Below, in pieces: positions 1 through 5,023 of a stretch of 5,023 bases of DNA. A program made the translations under genes and the position numbers. This DNA comes from Verrucomicrobiota bacterium (lineage in GTDB: Bacteria; Verrucomicrobiota; Verrucomicrobiia; Chthoniobacterales; UBA6821). The notes under the pieces are model-generated. The model was not told where the DNA came from, did no database searches, and saw nothing but the letters and a program-made list of their open reading frames with translations. Numbering within the stretch: position 1 is the stretch's first letter; each line of letters starts with the position of its first letter. Where the stretch lies: contig VHCR01000127.1 of NCBI GenBank assembly GCA_016871655.1, positions 1-5,023 on the forward strand, read 5' to 3'.

Positions 1-1102
1 GGAAGGTAAATTTATCAACCTGTGGCTTGATATTTGTTTTTTTGATACCAGGAGAAGCGACAAGATTATCGACCTCGATTTCGTTATCAAAATGACCAAT
101 GTTACAAATGATCGCTTGATCTTTCATTTTTTTCATGTGCTCAAGCGTGATCACTTTAAAGTTGCCAGTGGTGGTGACATAGATGTCGCCACGTCCCAAG
201 GTCTCTTCAACCGTTGTCACTTCGTATCCTTCCATAGCCGCTTGGAGGGCATTGATTGGATCAATTTCCGTAACAATGACGCGAGCTCCTTGGCCACGCA
301 ATGATTGTGCACAACCTTTGCCGACATCACCATAGCCGCAGACGACAGCAACTTTTCCAGAAATCATCACGTCAATGGCACGATTCAGACCGTCGATGAG
401 TGAGTGACGACAACCATAAAGATTGTCGAACTTGCTTTTGGTGACTGAATCATTCACGTTGAACGCAGGAACTAAGAGCCTCTTTTGCTCATGAAGTTTG
501 TAAAGACGATGAACGCCTGTGGTTGTCTCTTCGGAAACACCTTTCCAATCTTTGACCATATCATGCCAGCGATTTGGATTTTCAGCGTGAACTTTCTTGA
601 GAAGATCTTTAATGACTTGTTCTTCGTGATTGCTCGATGGCGTATTGACCCAGTCATCACCTTCTTCGAGCGCGTAGCCTTTGTGGAGCAAAAGCGTGAC
701 GTCTCCACCATCGTCAACAACCAGCTCTGGACCTTTGTTTTCAGGGAAAGAAATCGCTTGATAAGTGCACCACCAATATTCTTCCAGCGTCTCCCCTTTC
801 CATGCAAAGACCGGTGTTCCTGTAGCTGCGATGGCCGCTGCAGCTTGATCTTGAGTTGAAAAAATATTACAGCTTGCCCAACGAACGGTAGCTCCCAGGT
901 CTTTGAGCGTCTCAATGAGGACTGCAGTTTGAATGGTCATGTGCAACGAGCCAGTGATACGAACACCAGCAAGTGGTTTTTCTTGCGCATATTTTTTACG
1001 AATGCTCATGAGCCCTGGCATTTCTTGCTCGGCAATAGAAATTTCTTTACGTCCCCATTCAGCAAGGGAGAGGTCGGCGATTTTGTAGTCGTTGTGTGAC
1101 AT
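1..1102 (-). CDS. ahcY: Adenosylhomocysteinase (SAH hydrolase), 3' end cut by window edge
   Basis: Cytosolic NAD-dependent enzyme that hydrolyses S-adenosylhomocysteine to adenosine and homocysteine, relieving product inhibition of methyltransferases. The frame starts at ATG 1102 and stays open for 367 codons to the left edge; the family usually has about 430-470 residues, so roughly the last 65-100 are missing. Visible family motifs: GSLHMT (51-56, substrate-binding His54), VDDGGD (129-134), EETTTGVH (191-198), [17 protein letters not shown] (215-231, with the equivalents of catalytic Lys222, Asp226, Asn227 and Cys231), the Rossmann motif GYGDVGKG (256-263) with acidic Glu279 for the NAD ribose, and GHFDNEIE (336-343). 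The stretch around residues 145-185, between DDGGD and EETTTG, matches the roughly 40-residue insertion of the long bacterial/plant form, absent from the human-type enzyme. It lies 59 bp downstream of metK on the same strand, probably one operon. No Shine-Dalgarno sequence is visible before the ATG. Identification is very secure. Confidence 0.97.
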   Translation of the reverse strand, partial: MSHNDYKIADLSLAEWGRKEISIAEQEMPGLMSIRKKYAQEKPLAGVRITGSLHMTIQTAVLIETLKDLGATVRWASCNIFSTQDQAAAAIAATGTPVFAWKGETLEEYWWCTYQAISFPENKGPELVVDDGGDVTLLLHKGYALEEGDDWVNTPSSNHEEQVIKDLLKKVHAENPNRWHDMVKDWKGVSEETTTGVHRLYKLHEQKRLLVPAFNVNDSVTKSKFDNLYGCRHSLIDGLNRAIDVMISGKVAVVCGYGDVGKGCAQSLRGQGARVIVTEIDPINALQAAMEGYEVTTVEETLGRGDIYVTTTGNFKVITLEHMKKMKDQAIICNIGHFDNEIEVDNLVASPGIKKTNIKPQVDKFTF

Positions 1103-1115
1103 AGTAATAAAAATT

Positions 1116-1143
1116 TTTGTGATCTTTGTGTTCTTTTGTGATT
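1116..1143 (-). repeat. Degenerate CACAAA repeat in the ahcY leader
   Basis: In the metK-ahcY gap the plus strand carries TTTGTG three times (starting 1116, 1125 and 1135, spacing 9 and 10), read as CACAAA in the ahcY transcript, ending 14 nt before the ATG. The copies are joined by similar bases (TTTGTGAT, CTTTGTGTT, CTTTTGTGATT). No Shine-Dalgarno sequence is present between repeat and start. The function is unknown. An A-rich unstructured leader could favour S1-type ribosome loading, but this is inference. Confidence 0.55.
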
Positions 1144-1161
1144 GTTTTTCTTTAAGTGACT

Positions 1162-2391
1162 CTATGCAGCCTTCATTTTCTTCATGACTGCAGCAGCTTC
1201 TTTTTTCAAGGCTTCCACCTTATCGGTGCGTTCCCACGTGATGCTTTCAAGGTCATTAATTTTTCCAAAGTGACCATAGTTGGTCGTCTTCGAATAAATC
1301 GGACGTTTGAGTTTCAAGGTTTCAATAATCGAAGCAGGCTTGAAGCAGAAGATTGCTTCGACCGCTTTTTTAATCACTTCTTCAGGAACGGCCGCTGTTT
1401 CAAAAGTATCAATATGAATACTGACTGGATCTGCACATCCAATCGCGTAAGCAAATTGGACTTCACATTTTTTAGCGAGCTTTGCAGCGACCACATTCTT
1501 CGCAACGTAGCGTCCCATGTAGGCTGCTGAACGATCGACCTTGCTCGCATCCTTTCCAGAAAAGGCTCCGCCGCCATGTCGGCCCATGCCACCGTAAGTA
1601 TCAACGATGATTTTGCGTCCAGTGAGACCGGTGTCACCTTGAGGACCACCAATAACAAAACGTCCCGTTGGATTGATGAGGAACTTTGTTTTTTTCGTCA
1701 GCATTTTTGCTGGGATGACTTTTTTGATAACTTGATTGATCAAAAATTTTTCAATCTCTTTGTTTTTTGCATCAGCGGTATGCTGAGTGGAGATAACGAT
1801 GTTGACTACGTGCGTTGGAATTCCATTTTCGTACTGCACGGAAACTTGTGTCTTCGCATCAGGACGAAGCCACTTTGCTTTGCCAGCCTTGCGCAGGCGT
1901 GTTAATTCACGGCCAAGACGATGAGCATACATGATTGGTGCTGGCATCAACTCGGGAGTCTCATCGCAAGCGTATCCAAACATCAAGCCTTGATCCCCTG
2001 CTCCTTGCTCGTGAACAACCTTGCTGGCGCTTTTCTTAACATCGACTCCCTGAGCGATGTCATCGCTTTGTGAAGTGAGGATGTTGTTAATAAAAATTTT
2101 CTCGGCATGAAAAACATCGTCGTCATGCACGTAACCAATCTCAGCGACAACATCCCGAACGATTTTGTTCACGTTGATAAAATGCTCAATGTTTTTTCCT
2201 TTGTGTTTAGGAATCGTGATTTCACCGCCAACAACTACAACATTGCTCTTAGCATAAGTCTCACAAGCAACGCGGCTGTTAGGATCAATGGCTAAGCAAG
2301 CATCTAAAATGGCATCAGAAATAGAATCACAAACTTTGTCAGGATGACCTTCCCCAACTGATTCGGAAGAAAAAATGAAATTTTTAGGCAT
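1162..2391 (-). CDS. metK: S-adenosylmethionine synthetase
   Basis: Cytosolic enzyme that makes SAM from methionine and ATP, releasing phosphate and pyrophosphate; in the family it works as a tetramer of dimers with Mg2+ and K+. The 409-residue product is complete (E. coli MetK has 384; the lysine-rich tail after about 390 probably adds some of the difference). Signature motifs: GEGHPDK (13-19, ATP-binding His16), GAGDQG (130-135), WLRPDAK (174-180, equivalents of Asp163 and Lys165 of E. coli), [12 protein letters not shown] (249-260, Arg259-Lys260) and the glycine-rich P-loop-like GGGAFSGKD (273-281, Lys280). All expected catalytic residues are present. The start ATG 2391 gives the usual N-terminus, with the first motif at residue 13. 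The stop is TAG at 1164-1162. It is upstream of ahcY on the same strand and divergent from the ArsR-methyltransferase regulator, so both SAM-cycle genes probably share one promoter in 2392-2535. No Shine-Dalgarno sequence is seen; a small hairpin lies 6 nt before the ATG. Confidence 0.98.
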   Translation of the reverse strand: MPKNFIFSSESVGEGHPDKVCDSISDAILDACLAIDPNSRVACETYAKSNVVVVGGEITIPKHKGKNIEHFINVNKIVRDVVAEIGYVHDDDVFHAEKIFINNILTSQSDDIAQGVDVKKSASKVVHEQGAGDQGLMFGYACDETPELMPAPIMYAHRLGRELTRLRKAGKAKWLRPDAKTQVSVQYENGIPTHVVNIVISTQHTADAKNKEIEKFLINQVIKKVIPAKMLTKKTKFLINPTGRFVIGGPQGDTGLTGRKIIVDTYGGMGRHGGGAFSGKDASKVDRSAAYMGRYVAKNVVAAKLAKKCEVQFAYAIGCADPVSIHIDTFETAAVPEEVIKKAVEAIFCFKPASIIETLKLKRPIYSKTTNYGHFGKINDLESITWERTDKVEALKKEAAAVMKKMKAA

Positions 2392-2397
2392 AAGAAA

Positions 2398-2412
2398 AAT
2401 CGCTGCGCGATT
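2398..2412 (-). promoter_or_regulatory. Small hairpin plus T-run directly upstream of the metK start
   Basis: On the metK strand AATCGC and GCGATT form a perfect 6-bp stem around a GCA triloop, ending 6 nt before the ATG and followed by TTTCTT. The position overlaps where a ribosome binding site would sit. It might hinder initiation or act as a weak attenuator. The stem is short, so it may also be chance. Confidence 0.4.
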
Positions 2413-2413
2413 A

Positions 2414-2439
2414 GTTGAAGTTGAAAGTTGAAGTTGAAG
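2414..2439. repeat. Two tandem 13-bp units in the metK leader
   Basis: GTTGAAGTTGAA followed by A (2414-2426) or G (2427-2439) occurs twice in direct tandem. Each unit is itself built from TTGAA-type hexamer/heptamer pieces. Read from metK it is a pyrimidine-rich CTTCAACTTTCAAC-type leader. It lies between the palindrome and the metK hairpin. No function is known to me; copy number could vary by slippage. Confidence 0.8.
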
Positions 2440-2462
2440 AAATGAATCTTTAAACTTATCAA
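2434..2462 (+). promoter_or_regulatory. Possible promoter for the regulator gene
   Basis: TTGAAG (2434-2439) could serve as a -35 box, with TATCAA (2457-2462) as a -10 box at 17-bp spacing. Both are imperfect matches to sigma-70 consensus. The -10 would touch the palindrome, which would fit autorepression. This is a weak guess by eye; no equally good promoter was found for metK on the other strand. Confidence 0.2.
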
Positions 2463-2477
2463 CATATCTCTATATGT
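2462..2477. promoter_or_regulatory. Palindromic candidate operator between metK and the regulator
   Basis: ACATAT-CTCT-ATATGT is a perfect inverted repeat with 6-bp arms and a 4-bp spacer. Symmetry continues imperfectly to 2452-2487, where outer arms AAAC and GTTT also match; 12 of 16 pairs agree outside the spacer. A dyad with a short spacer in a divergent promoter region is the usual form of an ArsR-family binding site. I infer that the regulator at 2536-3462 binds here and controls both its own gene and metK-ahcY. I do not recall the published SahR motif well enough to claim a match. Confidence 0.6.
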
Positions 2478-2510
2478 AAATTTGTTTCTTGGCAAGAATT
2501 CTTTATGCTG

Positions 2511-2531
2511 TTACCTGTTACCTATTACCTG
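2511..2531 (+). repeat. Three tandem TTACCT(G/A) heptamers before the regulator start
   Basis: TTACCTG (2511-2517), TTACCTA (2518-2524) and TTACCTG (2525-2531) stand head to tail and end 4 nt before ATG 2536, exactly where a Shine-Dalgarno sequence would be expected. None of the units is complementary to the 16S 3' end in the sense orientation. The function is unknown. Confidence 0.85.
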
Positions 2532-2535
2532 CTTC

Positions 2536-3462
2536 ATGTCATCAATACTTCATCTCATGCGATTACTTTCTGAGCCCACTCGGCTCCGTTTGATTTTGCT
2601 GCTTCATGAAGAAGAGTTGACGGTTGCGGAGCTTCAAGAAATCTTGAGCATGGGCCAATCACGAATCTCTACGAGCCTTGCTCAACTGCGCCGTCAAAAT
2701 TTAGTAACCGATCGTCGTGTTGGAAAAAATAGTTACTACACGGTTGTTTCCTCTTTATTGAGACCAGTTGAAAAAATTCTTCATCAAGCTGCCGAAGAGC
2801 TTCCTGAGGTTCACCGTGACCGACGAGCTTTGAAGCTTGTTCTGAGCAAGCGTCGCGATCGAGCTGCCGAATATTTTGAAAAATTAGCTGGCAAGTTTGG
2901 TCACACTTATGTTCCTGGGCGCTCTTGGGAAGCCTTAGCTCATGCGCTTCTCCGATTGTTGCCACCACTTGTCATTGCTGATCTCGGCGCCGGTGAAGGA
3001 ACATTGTCACAACTTCTCGCACGCACTGCTAAAAAAGTGATTGCGATAGACAACCTCCCGAAGATGGTTACATTTGGAAAAAAAATCGCAAAGAAGAATG
3101 GTTTCAAAAATTTAGAGTATCGTCTTGGTGATATCGAAGCTCCTCCCATTGATAAAAACTCCGTTGACATTGCGCTCTTGAGTCAGGCGCTACATCATGC
3201 TGTGAGCCCACAGCGAGCAGTCGATGCAGCATTTAAAATACTCAAGCCAGGTGGAAAAATCATCATTTTAGACCTTCTGAGCCACAGCTATGAACAAGCT
3301 AAAGAACTCTACGCCCACGTTTGGCTGGGCTTTTCAAGCGTGGAGCTCCATACAATTTTAAGCAAAGCCGGTTTTAAAAACCTAGAAATCCAAGTCGTAT
3401 CACGCGAGCAGCAGCTGCCGCATTTTCAGACGATCTTGGCAACAGGAGAAAAAGAGAAGTGA
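2536..3462 (+). CDS. ArsR-family HTH regulator fused to a SAM-dependent methyltransferase domain (SahR-like)
   Basis: A 308-residue two-domain protein, predicted cytosolic. Residues 1-80 form an ArsR-type winged helix: the LSEPTRLRLILLL opening (11-23), ELTVAELQEIL (27-37), recognition helix around SRISTSLAQLRRQNLV (42-57) and a wing ending in SYYTV (66-70). Residues about 105-308 are a class I methyltransferase fold of the UbiE/Methyltransf_11 type: motif I IADLGAGEGTLSQLLA (147-162), acidic residue Asp172 after the second strand, GDIEAPPI (198-205), LLSQALHH (214-221) and LKPGGKIIILDLL (236-248). The same fusion next to ahcY/metK is known as SahR, an SAH-responsive regulator of the SAM cycle in Proteobacteria; assignment here rests on architecture and context. 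The methyltransferase domain may serve as the ligand sensor rather than as an enzyme. I chose ATG 2536 over an in-frame TTG at 2482, which would add a non-homologous cysteine-rich tail encoded by the heptamer repeats. The gene is divergent from metK, and its stop overlaps the next gene by 4 bp. Confidence 0.88.
   Translation: MSSILHLMRLLSEPTRLRLILLLHEEELTVAELQEILSMGQSRISTSLAQLRRQNLVTDRRVGKNSYYTVVSSLLRPVEKILHQAAEELPEVHRDRRALKLVLSKRRDRAAEYFEKLAGKFGHTYVPGRSWEALAHALLRLLPPLVIADLGAGEGTLSQLLARTAKKVIAIDNLPKMVTFGKKIAKKNGFKNLEYRLGDIEAPPIDKNSVDIALLSQALHHAVSPQRAVDAAFKILKPGGKIIILDLLSHSYEQAKELYAHVWLGFSSVELHTILSKAGFKNLEIQVVSREQQLPHFQTILATGEKEK
3444..3448 (+). promoter_or_regulatory. Shine-Dalgarno sequence for the secreted protein gene
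   Basis: AGGAG lies inside the last codons of the regulator, 10 nt before GTG 3459. It supports the GTG start and is the only clear ribosome binding site in the window. Together with the GTGA stop/start overlap it suggests translational coupling. Confidence 0.65.
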
Positions 3463-5023
3463 AGTTTTTTTTGATAGCAATTTTTGTTTTATTTTTCACC
3501 AGCTTTTCCCTCCAGGCTTTTCCAATGTTAGGCGGAGAGGAAGTTCAATGTTCCCCCACTGATAGCAATGAAGATAGACTTCGTCAGCAAACAGACCCAA
3601 GAGCAAGTGAGAACCTTCCTTCTAACGCAGCAAGAGAAGAAAATTGCGCTTTAATTTCAGAAAAAAAACATTCCGCTGGCACGATGGATTCTATTTCAGA
3701 CAGATCACCTCAATCACTATTGAATGGAAATCTTGGGAATAGCACTATTTCGCCTAAGCCTTTTCATCAAACAGTGGGCATCGAGCAAGTGTCAAAACCA
3801 GCAGTAAGCGCCCAAGAGCCAGTTAAAGCGCTTAAGCCTTCTGATCAACAGCTAAATGAAACAGCGATCATCAAGCAAGTGTCAACACCAGACGTAAGAG
3901 ACCAAGAGGCAGTTGAAGCGTTAAAAGATGAGGCGCAAATAGCACAGAGTCTGGTGAGAACATTAAGGCAAGTAGATAGCGCGCCAACAATGGCATTTTT
4001 AAGAATATTGGATCCTCTCAATTTTGATGATGATGCATCTTCTCATTTCTGGGCCGAAAACCGTGGAGACAACTCTGATAAGATACTCCTTCTCAATAAT
4101 GATCACTCTCATACCGTGAGGCTTTTTGTTCCTGCACAAAACAATCAAGAATCTGGATCTATAATAACTCCCTCGATTACTTTCCAAGGTGCAAGAGGTA
4201 GAGCTGAAGAACACATTATTAAAAGAGCGTCTCCGAGATCTACCTCAGCTCCAAACAGGATTCCAACAGCGGAAGAAAATGGAGAGCTCAGAAACATGGT
4301 TCATAAAGCTTTTCTCGATTTTTATGGGGATGTTGACTCTCAAGATCTTCAAAATGCCATCCAAGCTATCACATCGCGAGAAAATATAGCACTTCCAATG
4401 AAGGTCAAAGATGTGATGGAAATTTTCAATTTGATACCAGAGCAGATTAACGAAGAGAAAACTACATCTCACAGTGCTATTCTTTCAAAGGAAGACCAAG
4501 AACTTCTTGCTAAAGAAATCCAAAATCAATCATCAATAAATAATAAACTTCTTTCTAACCCCGCGAATTCCTATGAAGCTTTAACAGAGCCTGAAAAATA
4601 TCTCGTCACAGCTCTCTATCATAGTGCAGAGACTATTGCTCGTGCAGGTGGTGTCGCTACCATAACTGCTAGTGCTGGCGCTATTGGCGCTGCCTCGGGC
4701 GCAGTTTTTGGCGGTGCTGATTTTGGAGCTAGTGGTTTATTTGGTGGTGCTGTTGGTGGTGCTGTTGGTGGTGCTGTTGGTGGTGCTGTTGGTGGTAACA
4801 CTCTTGGTATTATTGCTGGTGTAGTTGCTGGCCATAATATTAGTGAGACTGAACCTGTTTATTATTATAATTCTCACGCTGCTGCTAATGCTCGTACTGC
4901 CGTTCGTTCTATAGCTGGTGGTATGGGTGGTGCTGTTGGTGCTGTTGGCGGTGCTATCTTTGGTGCTAATCTTGGTTTTATTATTGGTGCTAGTCTTGCT
5001 GCCCCTTACGTAGGGTTTAGAGC
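3459..5023 (+). CDS. Secreted or envelope protein with a glycine-zipper C-terminal region, unknown function, 3' end cut by window edge
   Basis: I do not recognise this protein family. The frame from GTG 3459 stays open for 521 codons to the right edge. Residues 1-20 are a typical Sec signal peptide: Lys2, a hydrophobic core rich in Phe, Leu and Ile, and likely cleavage after SLQA (17-20). There is no lipobox cysteine. Residues 21-175 are polar, low-complexity and probably disordered, with the only two cysteines (31 and 63), which could form a disulfide, and an imperfect duplication (99-124 and 125-154). Residues 176-390 are mixed and could be folded. From about 395 the chain is Gly/Ala/Val-rich with GxxxG spacing, including four GGAV units (429-444). 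Two hydrophobic stretches (about 395-458 and 484-521) flank a polar linker (459-483), suggesting a membrane-inserting helical hairpin. Glycine zippers occur in outer-membrane, pore-forming and toxin-translocation proteins, so such a role is possible but unproven. The last about 100 codons overwhelmingly end in T, unlike the rest. The start overlaps the regulator stop (GTGA), implying co-expression. Confidence 0.85.
   Translation, partial: MKFFLIAIFVLFFTSFSLQAFPMLGGEEVQCSPTDSNEDRLRQQTDPRASENLPSNAAREENCALISEKKHSAGTMDSISDRSPQSLLNGNLGNSTISPKPFHQTVGIEQVSKPAVSAQEPVKALKPSDQQLNETAIIKQVSTPDVRDQEAVEALKDEAQIAQSLVRTLRQVDSAPTMAFLRILDPLNFDDDASSHFWAENRGDNSDKILLLNNDHSHTVRLFVPAQNNQESGSIITPSITFQGARGRAEEHIIKRASPRSTSAPNRIPTAEENGELRNMVHKAFLDFYGDVDSQDLQNAIQAITSRENIALPMKVKDVMEIFNLIPEQINEEKTTSHSAILSKEDQELLAKEIQNQSSINNKLLSNPANSYEALTEPEKYLVTALYHSAETIARAGGVATITASAGAIGAASGAVFGGADFGASGLFGGAVGGAVGGAVGGAVGGNTLGIIAGVVAGHNISETEPVYYYNSHAAANARTAVRSIAGGMGGAVGAVGGAIFGANLGFIIGASLAAPYVGFR
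3753..3920 (+). repeat. Imperfect tandem duplication inside the secreted protein gene
   Basis: Unit 1 (3753-3830, 26 codons) and unit 2 (3831-3920, 30 codons) are adjacent and related at DNA level: both begin CTAAGCCTT-like and share CAAGTGTCAA and the ends CAGTT(A/G)AAGCG. At protein level the shared pattern is KP..Q, T.I.QVS.P.V..QE.V.A (residues 99-154). Unit 2 has 12 extra bases after the DQ/HQ position, so the frame is kept. It lies in the low-complexity region just after the signal peptide part. Confidence 0.75.
4743..4796 (+). repeat. 12-bp tandem repeat GGTGGTGCTGTT, four and a half copies
   Basis: Four perfect copies (4743-4754, 4755-4766, 4767-4778, 4779-4790) and a partial GGTGGT (4791-4796) encode GGAV repeats in the glycine-zipper region of the secreted protein. 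The unit length is a multiple of three, so changes in copy number would lengthen or shorten the zipper without breaking the frame. Confidence 0.95.

Noticed and set aside
472..915. Overlapping open frames on both strands within ahcY
   Set aside because: They lie in other frames of a strongly conserved enzyme gene and have no family features.
1103..1161. A SAH riboswitch in front of ahcY
   Set aside because: The 59-bp gap is AT-rich and repetitive, with no GC-rich paired core; it is too short and simple for the known class.
2482..2535. An in-frame TTG start that would lengthen the regulator by 18 residues
   Set aside because: The extra residues are encoded by the TTACCT heptamers and a stretch next to the palindrome, look nothing like an ArsR N-terminus, and an ATG at 2536 gives the usual family start.
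2392..2535. A SAM riboswitch in front of metK
   Set aside because: No multi-helix conserved core or convincing terminator stem is visible. Only a 6-bp hairpin and tandem repeats are present, and a protein regulator is adjacent.
3459..3524. A lipoprotein signal and an alternative ATG start at 3525
   Set aside because: No cysteine follows the hydrophobic core, so this is not a lipoprotein. Starting at 3525 would remove the evident signal peptide and ignore the well-placed AGGAG.
3999..4472. Several short open frames on both strands within the secreted protein gene
   Set aside because: The long frame from 3459 runs through the whole stretch without a stop and carries a signal peptide; the others are incidental.
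4743..4796. A CRISPR-like or other non-coding repeat array
   Set aside because: The units are contiguous 12-mers without spacers and are in frame inside a coding region.
4619..4801. A minus-strand open frame encoding a Pro/Ala/Thr repeat peptide
   Set aside because: It is the antisense shadow of the GGTGGTGCTGTT repeats in the secreted protein gene, with no ribosome binding site.

Overview
The window carries four genes and looks like the chromosome of a Gram-negative-type bacterium of moderate GC content. Three genes form a module for recycling S-adenosylmethionine (SAM). The pairing of metK and ahcY with a divergent ArsR-type regulator fused to a methyltransferase domain recalls the SahR arrangement described in Desulfovibrio-like and other proteobacteria, so a deltaproteobacterial-grade host is my best guess. 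That is weak, because no rRNA or other lineage marker is present.

Layout: positions 1-1102 (minus strand) hold the first 367 codons of adenosylhomocysteinase (ahcY), whose 3' end lies beyond the left edge. A 59-bp gap separates it from the complete metK (1162-2391, minus). The two are co-directional and probably co-transcribed from the 144-bp divergent intergenic region 2392-2535. That region holds a perfect 16-bp palindrome (2462-2477), two sets of short tandem repeats and a small hairpin next to the metK start. On the plus strand follows the fused ArsR HTH/methyltransferase regulator (2536-3462). Its stop codon overlaps the GTG start of a large secreted protein (3459 to beyond the right edge) with a signal peptide, a low-complexity N-terminal half with an internal duplication, and a glycine-zipper C-terminal region built partly from a 12-bp tandem repeat.

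How it works together: MetK makes SAM, cellular methyltransferases turn it into S-adenosylhomocysteine (SAH), and AhcY hydrolyses SAH to adenosine and homocysteine. The divergent regulator is well placed to sense SAM or SAH and to control metK-ahcY through the palindrome. The secreted glycine-zipper protein is translationally coupled to the regulator but has no evident link to the SAM cycle; it is the least explained part of the window.

The three SAM-cycle genes all lack a recognisable Shine-Dalgarno sequence, and each is preceded by a different short tandem repeat. The secreted protein gene has a clear AGGAG. No RNA genes, insertion sequences, CRISPR arrays or convincing intrinsic terminators were found, and no stretch longer than 300 bases lacks a gene.
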